Origin: Rhabdophis nuchalis
Lineage: Eukaryota; Chordata; Lepidosauria; Squamata; Natricidae
Reading direction: 5' to 3'
Assembly (NCBI GenBank): GCA_039707465.1
Contig: CM077644.1
Location: forward strand, 202,735,962 to 202,799,961
Length of the DNA: 64,000 nucleotides
In this document: positions 10,576-23,475 of the stretch, piece after piece
Layout: every line of letters begins with the position of its first letter
How positions within the stretch are numbered: the first letter of the stretch is position 1
Translations under genes and position numbers: made by a program
The notes under the pieces: model-generated
The model's database searches: none
Told to the model about the DNA's origin: nothing
The model's input: only the letters and a program-made list of their open reading frames with translations

Positions 10576-10609
10576 CTTTTAATGTTGAAGTAGCTTTTGT
10601 TGCTGTTGT

Positions 10610-12290
10610 TAGTCATAGATTCATGGATTCTTCAGGTCAGAAGGGATCTTGGAAGTATTCTAGTCTTGCCTTCTGCCAAAATAGGACTCCTCAAACATTC
10701 TAGTCAAATCGTTGTTCAACCTTGGTTTGAAAATTCCAGTAATGCGCACCAACAGCTTCAGGTGGCTGGTTATTATGTTGCTTTACTGCTCTCACAATCA
10801 ACAAATTCCTTAGCTGTCTCTAAAACTACCACCAGTTGTTTTTTGTGCATTGAAAGTAAATCCAAACTCTTTCCCCTGTGATAGTATTTCAAGAATTGGA
10901 AAACTATTATCATGTTTTCCCTTACCTTTCTTTGCTATCAGTTATTGTAACCCTTCATTAATAGAATTTATCTTCCAAGATCTTCACATTCAAGAGCACT
11001 CTTTGTTGCTCTTTACTGTTGAGTCAGCCCAAGACTGCACTTGCTCCTTGGCAGGTACAGCACAGTGCTAACTCATCCTCAATCTGTTGAAATCCTCCTA
11101 ACAGTACTACTGAGAATCCAGGTGCTGTCTGTTCTGTACCTGTGCATTTTTAAAAATATAGTTGAGTGCAAAACTTCACATTTCTCACGATTGGATAGGA
11201 TTTTGTTGAATAGGATACAGTATTCCAGTCTATCAAGACCTTTTTGATCCTTGAGTGTGATGTGATCTCTGCAGATTTGCTGAGTATCCCTCCTATTTCT
11301 TCATCTGAGTTATAAAAACGTTGAAGAGCAGTGGGCCCACGATGAAACCTTTCCATGTACACATAAATCCATTAAGGAGCATGTATTATGCATGGTTGTT
11401 TAACCAAGTGTGAATCCATCTGGTAATAGGACTATTATTCAATTTTATTAAGAGGTTGTGGCGTAATCCTATCTCAATCTTTATTGAAGTTTTGAAGCTA
11501 AGTGTATTATATTCATAATAGTTTCTTAATGTATTAATCTCATTACGTTAATCCGAAGAGATTATTTATTTTTCACATTTCTGAAAATTATCTACTGGGT
11601 AAATCTGTTCCCTGGACATCTTGACAGTACTTGCACTATGCTTCACGTCCAACTGGGAATGAATCAGAGTGATTTTTTTCCTCCAGATGCATGGAAAATT
11701 CCTCTACATGGCCCTACAGATGGGTCTCTGAGCTCATTTTCCTGAGAACCCTAAACAGCGCCACTGGGTGGCATTCTGTGAATGCAATAACAGCCGAGAA
11801 GTATTGTGATTTGTTGAACATGACCTATTGTTAACTAAACCAAGCTGGCTTCTAATAAATATGCGGTTGTTTTCTAGTTCTTGCAATATTTTCTTGATTC
11901 CCCCCCCCCCCTCCCCAAAGTATTGATGTCAACCTGATTGGTCTTTGATTTTCTGGGTCCTCTCTTTTCTCTTTTTAAACAGTTGGAATAATGTTAGTTT
12001 TTATCCAGTTCTATCCAGTTCTATGTTGTTTCTGCTGTACTCCAGAGTTTTCAATGATTACTGCCAGTGATTTTAAGATTACTTCAGACACATTCTTTAG
12101 CACCTCGTGATCCAGTACATCCGTCTCCAGCAATTTGAATGTATTCAAAGCACCTAAATGTTCTCTGTTCCTTGCCTGTTTTGACCAGCATTTCCCTTGT
12201 CGCCCCACCCCCAATGCTTCTTCTGGCAGGTTGGGCCAGTTTTTCCTTTTGCAAAAATACAGATGCAAAAGATAACCTTAGTGTGTTGTC
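10610..12290 (-). mobile_element. Old, degraded CR1-type LINE
   Basis: Reading on the plus strand, GATTCATGGATTCTTCAGGTCAGAAGGGATC in part, then CTGTACCTGTGCATTTTTAAA, TCTGCAGATTTGCTGAGTAT and AGAGCAGTGGGCCCACGATG follow the order of a minus-strand CR1 ORF2 and 3' end; the same order is seen in the younger CR1 at 19075-21780. No frame is open for more than about 90 codons. It is the most eroded LINE in the window. Confidence 0.65.
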
Positions 12291-12772
12291 ATTTATTTGA
12301 AGAATAAACTCTTGCTGGTTATGTGATTTGATGGAAATGAAACTAAATCAGGTCTCTGTAAAACTAATCATACCGGTAATACCGTAGTATATTTTTTGAA
12401 ATTACAGAGTTTGTAAATATACCAAATTAAGTTTTTAAAGTTAAAAGGGCAGTTCTTCTAAAGTAACTCAGTAGCCTCAAAAAAATTAATGTGGGTTGAA
12501 AAAGAAAATTGGGACACTTGAATTGGCAGCTTCAAAATCTTTTTTAGTGTTGGAAGCCAGAAGAAAAGCATAACTTAATGGAACTCTGTAGGAACAATAT
12601 ATTGTCAATATTGTTATAGTTTTATTAAACTTAAATGTTTTAAATATATGAGAAGTTGCTGAATATGTTTATGGTAAATTAGCAAGTCTTTTAAAGTCAC
12701 TATTTTTATTAAAAGTAATAACTTTGAGGTCTACAGAAAGACTATCTTCTTCCCCACCTTTCCCCCTCCCAG

Positions 12773-12874
12773 ACTTGTTGTCTAGAATAGACTTGGATGA
12801 ACTGATGAAAAAAGATGAACCACCTCTTGAGTTTCCTGATACTCTTGAAGGATTTGAATACACCTTTAATGAAA
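12773..12874 (+). CDS. FAM172A: FAM172A exon
   Basis: Acceptor CCCTCCCAG and donor GTAAGT are both near consensus. With the G carried from 6050 it encodes [20 protein letters not shown] and then [14 protein letters not shown], ending in one A that completes Lys with the next exon. It is 102 bases and nearly identical in sequence to the remembered human protein. This acidic N-terminal segment precedes the Arb2 alpha/beta-hydrolase-like fold. Confidence 0.95.
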
Positions 12875-15162
12875 GTAAGTAATAGTTTCAGGGGGAAAAA
12901 TGACTTAGAAATAAATATTTTTCCATACTTTATTTTTATAGCTTGGTACAGATTATTCTTTTACAGATGAATGAAATAGTTAGTACAAGCAATAATATGA
13001 AATAAATTTCCGCTAGTTAGAAAAGTACATTCTTGCTATACATGAATAAAAAAGAATTGTAAATATACTGTACATTGGGGGGAAATCTGAATCTTTTCCC
13101 TTGAAATAACATTGTGAACAATACCTTAACAACTGATCCTAAAGATACTGTAGACTTTAGTTTAACAAGAATCTAATAATAAAAATATTAGCTTCTTTTC
13201 ACATCACCTTTTCCAAATTTATGGAGGATTTGTTAAAAATATAATAATATATACAGTTCTTGGAATTACAATTACAATTACTTTGTCTATCTATGTGATC
13301 TAGAAATCCTATTAATGAATAGGAATGAAATTAATGCATTGTTTGAAGACTTGAAGGGCCAGATTGGTGACAGATGATCCTGAAGAATTCCTATTTCTAA
13401 GAATTTCAAATTTTCATCCTGAAGAATTTCCTTAACAATGACTTCATGACACATACGCAATTAAAAATATAACACTTCGCTTTTCAATCTCATTGGAGAG
13501 TATTACAAAAAATCTTGCTTGTTAAGTTTTTAATTCTTTGAAACAAACAGTTCAATCATTTCAAGCAGTATTATTCTGCCTCATTCTAGGACTTCTCATT
13601 TAATAATGCATATTAGCTTGCTCAAAGCTAGTAACACATAAATGTTAATGAACAATGTTGAAAGGTTAAAAGCTCAACCATCCGTATGTTTGAAAGGCAC
13701 TGCTCTATTCTAAATAATTCTTTATTCTACATTATCCAATTGGGGCATTTTTAATATCATCACTCGTGGTTTTGTGATTTGGAGGGAATTTTATTCTGAT
13801 AAAAAAAAATCTAGTAGATGGTGACTCGATGAAAATTAAGAACACTTCAGACTATACTGTAATCCAAAACAGTGCTCTGATTTCCTTAGGGAGAAATAAC
13901 TTCAGTATCCTACTTTAAAAATAAACACAAAAATTGAGCAGGAGTTTAAAAAAAATAGATGTGCTAGAAGAAACAATGGTTGGCATTAAGGAAGGGATAT
14001 TGGAACTGGATGTGAAGTTGGAGTGGACCATTTAATTGGCAGTTAGTAAATACATTGAAATTGATAATGAATAAAAAGGCTACTGTAAGAAAGAATACTT
14101 ATGCTTGATTAATATATTAAGAGGCAGAAATCCAAAGATAGCATAAAGTACACACTTCATACTAGAAATGATTTTGTCAAACAAAAGTTCTTATTATCTA
14201 TTTGTTTAGACAAAAATATTGAACTGTATACAACTCATTAAAATTTCTATGAAAGTAAAATTTGCTCTTATAGCTATTTATTTTCATCAATAATTATCAT
14301 GCAAAATAAATTCATGCTTTATGAAAATTAATCACTACTTTTGTGCATGAGAGAGATTCCTGGTGATCGTCTGAACTAGTCACTGCAGTTTTCTTGGCAA
14401 GATTTTTGGAAATTTTTTCCGTGCTTTCTTAAGGCTGGGAGAGAATGACTAACCCAAGGACACCCAACTAGTTTTGCATCTAAGACAGGAATAGAACTTT
14501 ACACTTCCAGTTTCTAGCTTGAACTGCTAACTTAAATTATGTACCAAACTGGTTATTAATCACACAAAAATGTCTGTATTTTAACGATCCCTTATTTTAA
14601 GATTTCTTGAATTTGGTTCCACAGTTGAATGAAGGATATAAATTAACTGTGATGTTTTTGTTTAGGTGTTTTGTATGTGTTTTGTTATCTTAAATGTGTT
14701 TGAGAGAAAAATAGCAAATCTACATTTACTAATTGTTAAAAAATAGTATTAACAGCATCAGCATGTAATTAGTGATCTACAGTGTTTGAAATATTAATTC
14801 ATTAATGAATTAATTTGAAAAATTAGAATGAATTCCTTAATTATCAAGTTTCATACATGGGTAAAATTTTTATCAGTGCTACAGAATTATTACAATATTT
14901 CCCCCTTAAATTATTTTATTTATCGCACTTATTTATTTATCACTCCCATCAGAGGATAGTTTAAAACCATGGCTAAAGTGCAACTTAAACTCAGCCTCAC
15001 GCTTTCTAGCCTAATGCCTTAATCACACTGATGAATCTCTTATGGAACTTAAACTAACTACCTAAAATGGATATGTTTGTGTCATGAAGTATTATGTCTT
15101 TATAGTGAATTATCATTTTGAAAGTTGTGTTTTAAATATAATGCTACTATTTTTCTTTATAG
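12875..15162 (+). other. FAM172A: FAM172A intron (2.3 kb)
   Basis: Donor GTAAGT, acceptor TTTTTCTTTATAG. AT-rich and mostly unremarkable; the only repeat recognised is the SINE-like block at 14345-14555. Confidence 0.85.
14345..14555 (-). mobile_element. CORE-type SINE relic
   Basis: Contains CTGGTGATCGTCTGAACTAG, GAGAGAATGACTAACCCAAGG and AAGACAGGAATAGAACTTTAC-like words in the same order as the clearer copy at 57830-58050. Read on the minus strand, the right end is the tRNA-like head (CCAGTTTGGTAC). Heavily mutated. Confidence 0.55.
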
Positions 15163-15263
15163 AAGGGCAGTTAAGGCATATAAAAACTGGAGAGCCATTT
15201 GTTTTTAACTACCGAGAAGATTTACATAGATGGAACCAAAAACGCTATGAAGCTCTTGGAGAG
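15163..15263 (+). CDS. FAM172A: FAM172A exon
   Basis: Starts with AA, completing the Lys codon from 12874, and encodes [20 protein letters not shown] then [13 protein letters not shown]. It ends exactly on a codon boundary before GTATAT. The 33 full codons match the remembered vertebrate protein without a gap. This is the beginning of the conserved Arb2 domain region. Confidence 0.95.
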
Positions 15264-15942
15264 GTATATATTATTTACAAATGATATAATAATGTATACA
15301 GTGTGCCTGTTTCATATTTGTCTAAATTAAAAAAAAAACTTACTGTTGTAAGGATAGCATAGTACTGATTAGCCTTAAGAGCAAGGAATAAATGTATCAG
15401 GTATTGCTGATAGGAATAAATTTACATATATTGCTTTAAGGGTGAACTAACAGTTCAGTGAGGTGTAAATGTATATGTCTAACTATAAGAAAAAATATAT
15501 CATGTTCTCTATTTTGTATAAAAACTTGCAATTATTGTGTCAGAATTTTTTGTTGCAAATTCAGGTATGAATAGGAGCAGGCAATTCTATCTGTTTATTG
15601 CATAGTTTTTTAACCCATTTGTGTTGATTTTAAACTTGTTAACTTTTAATCAATATCAAACCGTCAAATTCTTGTTAGATAATGTTTTAGATTCTATTTT
15701 CATTTTGTTTTTCATGTTAGCATTGATATATTTTGGATAACTTGCAGTTTACTTTGTCATTTGTGTATTTCATTTATAAAAAATCTGATTTTTAGTAAGA
15801 TATTAACTTTATTTAAACCAGCACTTCTACCAGATAATGTATTGGCCTTGGTGACATTAACTTACAGTTTTAAGAGATCTTAAAGATATCTAGATTGAAC
15901 TTTAAGTTTTTCATTACTGTGATCATCAGGTTTTGTCGTGTA

Positions 15943-16345
15943 CAGGTAATCCTCACTTAACAGTGTTAAGTGGGGACTGGACTTTTTGTCATTAAGTGAT
16001 ATGGTTGTAAAATGCAACATTACATGACTGCCGCATAGCAACAGAAATTCTGGAATTGCTGTAATTAAGCAATTCATTGCTGAATATTAAGCGAGTTGTC
16101 ACATTTTGCAATCTCCTGCTAACTTTCTGAACTCTGCTTGTAGGAAGCTAACCAAGAAGATTGCAAATGGTGATCACATAACTAGGATTCTGCAACGCTA
16201 GAATTGGAAGTCAGTTGCCAGACTTATGATCATGAGGGAATACTGTGACAGCCTCTATTAGAGATCTAATTGAGTGTTCCTCATTCAACGCCATTGTACA
16301 TTCATCGGGTTGTTGAATGAGCAGCCATTAAGTGAGGACCATCTG
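15943..16345. mobile_element. TA-flanked miniature element, 403 bp
   Basis: Starts CAGGTAATCCTCACTTAA and ends as a diverged reverse complement AAGTGAGGACCATCTG, with TA immediately outside both ends (15941-15942 and 16346-16347). The interior has GCAACAGAAATTCTGG and GGTGATCACATAACTAGG, shared with 26861-27246. No coding capacity. TA duplication and short inverted repeats fit a Tc1/mariner-type miniature element, inferred. Confidence 0.75.
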
Positions 16346-19300
16346 TAATGGATTATGCAAGAGAGTATCAATTCTAACATAGCTAGACAGTTGTTAGTCT
16401 CTTATTCATTGTATAGAGGAGTGGCAGACTGAGCAATGATAGTATGCATTGATGTTAAAAATAAGTGTGATACTGAATGTAATTAATAAAAATTTCAAAG
16501 GTTATGTTTTTGTGTTGAAAGTATGTGAGAAATCAAGAACGTCTGATGCCATCAGTTTAGTACTGCAGAAAAATCATCTGTAAATATGTCCATGTGGTCA
16601 GTCAAGTAAGGTTCTTGAAAGAGTTATGTCAGGTCTGCAAGATGGAACACCATTGACCTTTCAGTCAGCAGGCTCAGAAAGTAGTCATGGGAGAAATAAG
16701 AAGCCTTCTTCAGGCAGCAAATTCCAGAATGTGTATAAACTCCCCTTCAAATCTAATCACACAGCCCTATTTTTCATTGGAGTAAAGTTTTCAAATAAAG
16801 CTGAAAGTGTACCTTGTTTGAACATTAATATGCTGACTATAAATATCAATGAAAAAAGTTGGCTCTTGTCCTGCTGTTGATAAAACTGAAACATAACAGG
16901 ATTCGTTATCTCGTTGTAGCTTCCATAAAATTCTGATAATCGAGATGCTGAGAAATATTAAATGGAATCTTAACTATATTTAGGGAGGGAGGAAATAAAG
17001 GATGGATGAACATAATCCATCAATTAAAGCATAAAAGTGATTTTAAAATGTAATAGAAGCATTAATTTTTGAAAATGCACTGCATTTTTCTCCTAGTATT
17101 AGGAAAAGTGCCAAGAATGAACAGATGGAGTTATCTTTTTCAGGAGAATGGACAGGATCCCTTTTATTTAAAGTACTTAATACTTTACTTTTTAAAAGAT
17201 TCTTGTTTTTGACCAATTTGTTATTTATAGCAAATCTCTCACCTCAGGTACTGAACTTCCCATGGCATTGGCTGTGACTTGTTTACATACTAGCAATATA
17301 GTAGGCTGCAAATGAGCTAAAAGGTTTTCAAACTACAGGTTTCAAACTACGTTATAGATTATTCAGCATAATTTAGTAGCATGATAAAAAATTAACAATT
17401 TAAATAAGGCACTCTTGCTGTAGCAGCAGCAGCTGAAGCCTCCATAGCTTTAGGAGTGCCTGGGAGCAGAGGCATCTGGCTGCAGATGGTACAGAACTAG
17501 TTGTGGAAGTGGGGGAATGAAAAATAAGAAGGGGGAGAAAAGTATTCGAATTAGGCTATTCTGAGCTCCTGTATAGTTCTTCCATTATTCGACATTATGT
17601 CCTGTTTTGAAGTTGAAAACAACATAAAGCTAAAAGTACAGAAAATAAAATCCAGCTGGCAGTGTAATCCAAACTGCGAATATCTTAAGAGTTGCTCCTA
17701 TCAGAGGAAGTATTGAGTATGTTATAGGTCAGTCTCAGAATTAAATGCTTGTTGATCATATTTATTTTACACACAGTTTTGATGGCAATTAAAGATAAAA
17801 CATGAAATTTAATAATGAAGTAAGATTTCTGGGAATTTTTATATTGGGATAACTGCTATTTTGGTGCAGAGTGGCAGAGAAAATCTAGAAATGAATAAAT
17901 AAAGGAGCCTGAACACAACCTAACTCCCCAAAATCCGTAAACACACTGAAATTATTACTGAGAACCAATTATATTTAATCTGATTTCTTTTAACTTTACA
18001 AACAAATCTGGTAGGTGTCCAAACTCATGTTAGCAAAATAAAATTAGGAATGAACATTTCTCATTGTCTTAGAAAACATATCATTTGCATATAACAGAAT
18101 CTTTTACTTTGCTCCTTTTAATATTTTCAGGAGTCGTAACATAAGCAAACTTTTTGAATGCAAATTGAAAGGGAGACTGAATATTTATCACAAAAACTCA
18201 AAGAAATGACTCGGAGACATAACATTAATCAATTAAGATAATGCATATATAAAACAATTATTAAAACATAAAACATAAAATTAAATTATTGGAATGGTGA
18301 TAGCATAACTTTAAAATGATAACACAGAGTAATAATGCTTGATTCAGATTTTAGATTTTTATACTTATAAATATAAAACAATTCAATATAAGGTAAGCTT
18401 TAAAATTTTGAGAAAATTCATATTAACTTTTGTTTACTTTGAACATCTCCAAGAAACTATATTGAAAGCTTTCTTAATATTCAGAGAAATAAGATTCTCT
18501 GATTTTGCCTATTTTAAGCAATTGTATCAAGCATCCAATAATACTAGAAGTTGATGATTATATGTAAATGCAGCATTTCAGCATGCAAAGCAGTTATTAA
18601 AACATTTTATTCTATCAGCAAAAATGCTATTAATAGCTAAGCATTCATATTTATCAAATAAATGTATGGATAATTGATACAAATATTAACATCTTTACTT
18701 TACTTGTGGTGAAAAATGTTTCCTTCATTAAGAGATGAGAGTCAATTTAAAAAATCAACTGAAAATTCCAATAGAAGGTTAAAATCCACTCTGCTTTTTT
18801 CAGAGAACTAGAAAATTTAGGACTAAGAGAATTTTAAACTTTCTTACAACTGATTATAGAAACAATTCATTGAAGAGAAGTAATAGAGAGAGATTGCATG
18901 CAGCTCTAGGATAGCTGTAGAGAATAAATTTCATCTTTTGGTAAGAGATTTGAATTGTACAATGCTTTAAAAAAACTATTGCTTGATTAATCTAAAGTAG
19001 GTATATATTTTCCCATATACCTGTATATTAGAAATTGAACATTACTTCTTGCTTAATTTGTTTAAATCTCAGGGGAATAGAATAGAATAGAATAACAGAG
19101 TTGGAAGAGACCTTGGAGGTCTTCTAGTCCAACCCTCTGCTCAGGTAGGAAACTCTATACCATTTCAGACAAATGGTTGTCCAATCTCTTCTTAAAAACT
19201 TCCAGTGTTGGAAAATTTACAACTTTTGGTGGCAGGTTATTCCACTGGTTAATTGTTCTAATTGTTAGGCAATTTCTTCTTACTTCTAGGTTGCTTGATT

Positions 19301-19485
19301 GATTAATTTTCATCCATTGTCCTGCCCTCAGGTGCTTTAGAGAATAGCTTGGCTCCCTCTTCTTTGTGGCAACCCCTGAGATATCGGAACACAGCTATCC
19401 TGTTACTTCTAGTCCTTCTTTTCATTAAACTAAACATACCCAATTCCAGCCATTGTTCTTTATATGTTTTAGCCTCCACTCACCT

Positions 19486-20254
19486 AGGAGTGGGTTCCGG
19501 CAATTTTTCAATTTCAATTTTATTCAATTTCTATACCGCTCCTCTCTCCCCAATTGGACTCAGGGCGGTGCACAGGAAAATTAAAAATAATACAAACAAA
19601 CAACAATAAATACAGTCGTAACATTAAAATGCAATTAAATTAGGTGACCTGTGTTAAAATATTCAAGCTAAAAATGTTAAAATCCCTACCTAATGCAATT
19701 AAAATTATATCAAAATCTAGGCTCTAAGCTAGGCCGGCTAGGTGAATAAAGTGCGTCTTGAGTGATCGGCAGAAGAGGCGAAGGTCCGTGATGGTACAAA
19801 GTTCGGGGGGAAGGTCGTTCCACAGGGCTGGGCCTGCCACAGAGAAGGCCCTACCCCTGGGCGCCGGCAGACAGCATTGAGCGGCAGACGGCACCCTGAG
19901 GAGGCCCTCCCTGTGGGAGCGGATCGGTCGAAGGGAGGTATGTGGTAGAAGATGGTCCCGCAAATAACTAGGCCCCATGCCATGGAGCGATTTAAAGATG
20001 GTTACCAGCACCTTGAAGCGCACCCGGAAGGCTACCGGCAGGCACACGGTTCACTCATGTGCGCGCACATGCACAATGTAATAAAAATTGTTCTGCACAG
20101 AAGTCAAAAACAAGATGGCAGTGCCTAAGCCACAACTTAGAGAACTGGTTTGGGGGCATAGTAGGCCTGGGTTGCTGCTGGTTCCAGCGACCCAGGCTGC
20201 TAAACCACTACCAATTTGACCAACTGGTCCGAACCGGTAGGAACCCACCACTGC
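19486..20254. mobile_element. hAT-type element, 769 bp, inside the CR1 and carrying an L2 fragment
   Basis: Ends are AGGAGTGGGTTCC and GGAACCCACCACTGC, the CAGTGGTGGG-type inverted repeats seen in four other elements here. The flanks ACTCACCT (19478-19485) and AGTCACCT (20255-20262) match at seven of eight bases, the hAT duplication length. No transposase code. Confidence 0.8.
19504..20047 (-). mobile_element. L2-type LINE fragment
   Basis: The 3' end is at about 19504-19575 (CCGCTCCTCTCTCCCC variant), and the ORF2 C-terminal tail on the minus strand reads VAFRVRFKVLVTIFKSLHG, GPSYLRDHLLPHTSLRP, GRAFSVAGPALWNDLPPE and LKTHFIHLA. It lies entirely inside the hAT element 19486-20254. Confidence 0.85.
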
Positions 20255-20810
20255 AGTCACCTAATCATCATTGTTGCTCTTCTCGGCACTCTTTTTAGAG
20301 TCTCAGCATCTTTTTTACAACACGGTGATCAAAACTGGATGCAGTATTCCAAGTGTGACCTTACCAAGACATTATAAAATGGTATTAATATGATCTTGAT
20401 TCTATCCCTCTGATAATGTAGTCTAGAACTATGTTGGCTTTTTTGGCAGCTGTAGCACACTGCTGGCTCCTATTTAAGTGATTATCCACTAGGACTCCAA
20501 GATCTCTCTCACAGTTACTACTATTGAGCAAGGTACCGCCTATATTATACCTGTGCATTTGGTTTTTCTTGCCTAAATGTAGAACTTTACTTTTTTCACC
20601 ATTGAATTTCATTTTGTTAGATAGCACCCAATGTTCAAGTCTGTCAAGATGCTTCTGTACCTTAGGCCTATCTTCTGGAGTGTTGGCTATCCCTGAAATT
20701 AGTGTTGTCTGCAAATTTAAGGAATTTGCCATCTATTCCCTCATCCAAATAATTGATGAAGATGTACTGGGCCTAAAACAGAGACTTGGGGTACTCCACT
20801 CAGAGGTAGG

Positions 20811-21669
20811 TTCCTACTGGTTCAGACCAGTTCAGTAGAACCAGTAGTAAAAATCGGGGCTGGCTCTCCGAACTGGTAGTACCAGCAGGGTGGCCATGCC
20901 CCCGAACTGGTCCTTTACTTGCTGCTTGTGTGCTTTGGACAGCAAGCTGACCAGAGTTGGGAACAGCTTGCTGGCAAAGAAGCCCCTCAGCCTCCTCTTT
21001 GTGTTCCAGAGGATCAGAGGCTTCTTTTTCACCCAACAGCTAGCCACAAGGTGCCAAAAAGTCCTCCAGCTGGTGAGAAGAAAGCAGTGCATGCGCCAGG
21101 ATGGTAGCAGTGACCAGAGGTCTTTTTGGCACCCTGTGCCAGTGGCTGGGTGGAAAAGAAGCCTCTTGGCTTCCAAGTTCAGCAGCAGGCTCGTCCCCTT
21201 CACAGGGTCAGTTTTCTCCGCACCCGACAAAGACCAAAAAGTGCAGAGCAGCAGCCTTTAAGGACAAAGCCGGCATAGCCGCCTAGAGGTAAGAAAATGA
21301 ACCACTGAAGGAAGGAGCCCCCTGAAGCTGTTGGTGAAAAATGGGCTGTTTTTTGCAAAAACTAAGTCATTTCCCCATCCCCCAGAAGTACTCTGCAGGT
21401 TTCAGCAGGAGCCGGCCAAGCACGGCTTCTTGGAGCAGCATGATCATGCACTCTGGAGATCAAAAAAATAAGACTATGAAGAGCCCCGGCATGGCATGCC
21501 CCCCCCCCCGTTCAAAACTTTTCACCACCATTTCGGTGGGCATGGCTTGGTGAGGGGGTCATGTGACTGTACATGAGTGATGTCAAGTTGGCCACACCCA
21601 TTCAGTCACATGATCCTATCTAGCCACGACCCCCAAACTGATAGTATTTTTTTTTGAAACATATCCATG
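20811..21669. mobile_element. hAT-type element, 859 bp
   Basis: Left end CAGAGGTAGGTTCCTACTGG, right end TTGAAACATATCCATG (a decayed form of GAAACCCACCACTG). Flanks ACTCCACT (20803-20810) and ACTCCATT (21670-21677) match at seven of eight bases, and CR1 sequence resumes right after. Several overlapping open frames (60-130 codons on both strands) give no recognisable protein and I regard them as accidental. Confidence 0.75.
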
Positions 21670-22244
21670 ACTCCATTGCATAATTCCCTCCATGTAAAAG
21701 CAGTTCCATTTTTCTAGGTTACAGATACACGACATGATTAAAGTGTTAATTCTTTAACTTCCTTCACTTGAAACTTAATTTTACAGTAAATGCTTTTATT
21801 TTTTTCTATATCCATATAATGATGAAGCAGATCTCTCATTTTAATAAAATTATTATTTTACAACAATTATATATTTAGTCAGTTATAGTTGCTAACATCA
21901 CAAGAACATAATCTGTAATATTACATATTTTAATGTTAAATATGTTAATATGAAGTTTAAATGAAAAGTTTTATGCATGAAAAAGGGGACATGTACACTG
22001 GGAACAATTATAATGCAAAATACCTATTAGAATATATAATATTGCAGAATTTATTTGTATATATCATTTTGAGACATTTCTTTAGTCAATTTATATGGTT
22101 GCCTAATTCGCAGACTATGACATTCCAATAATTTATATTCCAAATGTTATTTAGTCTGTGCCTATAATAGTTAAAAATAGTTACGTTTTAATTTTTTAAA
22201 ACTAAAAACTACTTAAAAATAAAAATAATTATTGTCACTTTGCT

Positions 22245-22731
22245 TCAAAAATTATGGTGTTAGTTATCATCTTTAAAGCGCTCCATGGCACGGGACCTAG
22301 TTATCTGCGGGATCGGATCCTGCCCCATACATCCCTGCGGCCGATTCGCTCCCACAGAGAGGGACTTCTCCGGGTGCCGTCCACTAGGCTATGCCAGTGG
22401 GTGACGCCCAGGGGAAGGGCCTTATCTGTGGCGGGCCCAGCCCTCTGGAACGACCTTCCCCCCAAAATTAGAACAACTACGGACCTCCGCTCCTTCCGTC
22501 AAAAACTTAAAACACACTTTTTCTGCTTGGCCGGCCTAGGTTAGTCTCGCGTCTTTTAATAGGGTTTAGGGGATTTTAGTTAATTTAAAATGGGGGATTT
22601 TAGCGCAGGGATAATCTTTGTTTAATTTGCTTTTTATCTAAATTATTTATGTATATTTATTGGTATTTTTTAATTTCCCTGTGCACCGCTCCGAGTTCCT
22701 TTGGGGAGAGGAAGCGGTCTATAAATAAAAT

Positions 22732-22768
<37 letters not shown>

Positions 22769-22770
22769 GC
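22245..22770 (+). mobile_element. L2-type LINE fragment and (ATT)n tail
   Basis: An open frame 22254-22544 encodes the ORF2 C-terminal tail: LHGTGPSYLRDRILPHTS, RSHREGLLRVPS, GRALSVAGPALWNDLPPK, LKTHFFCLAGLG. The 3' end has CCGCTCCGAGTTCC and GCGGTCTATAAATAAAATG, then an (ATT)n microsatellite from 22735 to 22767. 5'-truncated. Confidence 0.85.
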
Positions 22771-22850
22771 ATCAAGAATAGTTTGTGCAATATGAAGTAT
22801 GCTGTGTCTGGCAAAGGTTCTATCATTGTTAATATGTTAAATATTAAATC

Positions 22851-22987
22851 CAGTGGTGGGATTCAGTCAGTTTGCACCACTTTGGGAGAACCGATTGTTA
22901 ACTTTCTGAGCAGTTTGGTGAACTGGTTGTTGGAAGAAATCATTAAGGCAGAGAACCGGTTGTTAAATTATTTGAATCCCACCACTG
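22851..22987. mobile_element. hAT miniature element, 137 bp
   Basis: Begins CAGTGGTGGGATTCA and ends TGAATCCCACCACTG, perfect inverted repeats. Flanks ATTAAATC and ATTAAATT match at seven of eight bases. The interior has AACTGGTTGTTGGAAGAAAT. A sister copy lies at 44662-44794. Confidence 0.92.
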
Positions 22988-23304
22988 ATTAAATTCCTTT
23001 GGTTTAATAGCTGAAAACATAAATCAATTCTGTGTTTGGGACAGAATAATTGCTTGGATGCAAGTTTAGTTAAAATGTCTTTTATATTTGAATGTGAAAG
23101 AGGTTTATAGAAAAAAAAATAACGGTTAGAATTTAAAACAAAAACACATATTTTTCCATTGTTATTTTCTGCAGTTGTTTAAATGGTTAAGTTTAGTATC
23201 TTACAACCTGGCGGCTTTTGTTTTGTGTCTGTTTAAAGTCCCAAATGAGAATATTGTAGATATTCTTATTTATTTGTATTGTTTTAGGTTATGGTTTTCT
23301 CTTT

Positions 23305-23475
23305 GTGCTTTTGAGTCAGCCATGAGTTCTGACGAATAAATGGATAAGTCCCTGAACTTTTCTCAGCAACACTTTCAGAAGAAGTTTGCCCTTGTCTTCT
23401 TCCATGGGCTCAGAGACAGTGACTGGCCTAAAGTCACTCAGCTGCTTCTATGCCTGAGGCAGGACTAGTATATCT
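23305..23475 (-). mobile_element. CORE-type SINE relic
   Basis: GTGCTTTTGAGTCAGCC, GGCTCAGAGACAGTGACTGG, AAAGTCACTCAGCTGCTTC and GCCTGAGGCAGGACTAG are in the order seen at 57830-58050. Its tRNA-like head is missing or too diverged. Confidence 0.6.

Larger units (their letters stand above)
6051..12772 (+). other. FAM172A: FAM172A intron (6.7 kb)
   Basis: Donor GTACAA at 6051 is weak beyond the GT; the acceptor at 12772 has a good pyrimidine tract ending CCCTCCCAG. It holds the SINE 6930-7078, the L1 relic 7079-9018, the L2 cluster 9019-10423 and the old CR1 10610-12290. In 6051-6929 and 12291-12772 I see nothing beyond AT-rich sequence. Confidence 0.85.
19075..21780 (-). mobile_element. CR1-type LINE split by two hAT insertions
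   Basis: CR1 segments are 19075-19485, 20255-20810 and 21670 to about 21780. The 3' tail on the minus strand is the (CTATT)n / AATAG repeat at 19075-19095, followed by ACAGAGTTGGAAGAGACC. The middle segment encodes LDRLEHWVLSNKMKFNGEKS-like CR1 reverse-transcriptase C-terminal sequence on the minus strand (20732-20385). Removing the hAT elements 19486-20254 and 20811-21669, each with a near-perfect 8-bp duplication, rejoins the CR1. The AATAG tail is the type reported to seed microsatellites in snakes. Confidence 0.85.

Noticed and set aside
9185..10616. Overlapping GC-rich open frames on both strands
   Set aside because: They are pieces of L2 ORF2 and their mirror images in inverted copies.
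20832..21261. Two 120-130-codon open frames on opposite strands
   Set aside because: They lie wholly within the hAT element, overlap each other and show no domain.
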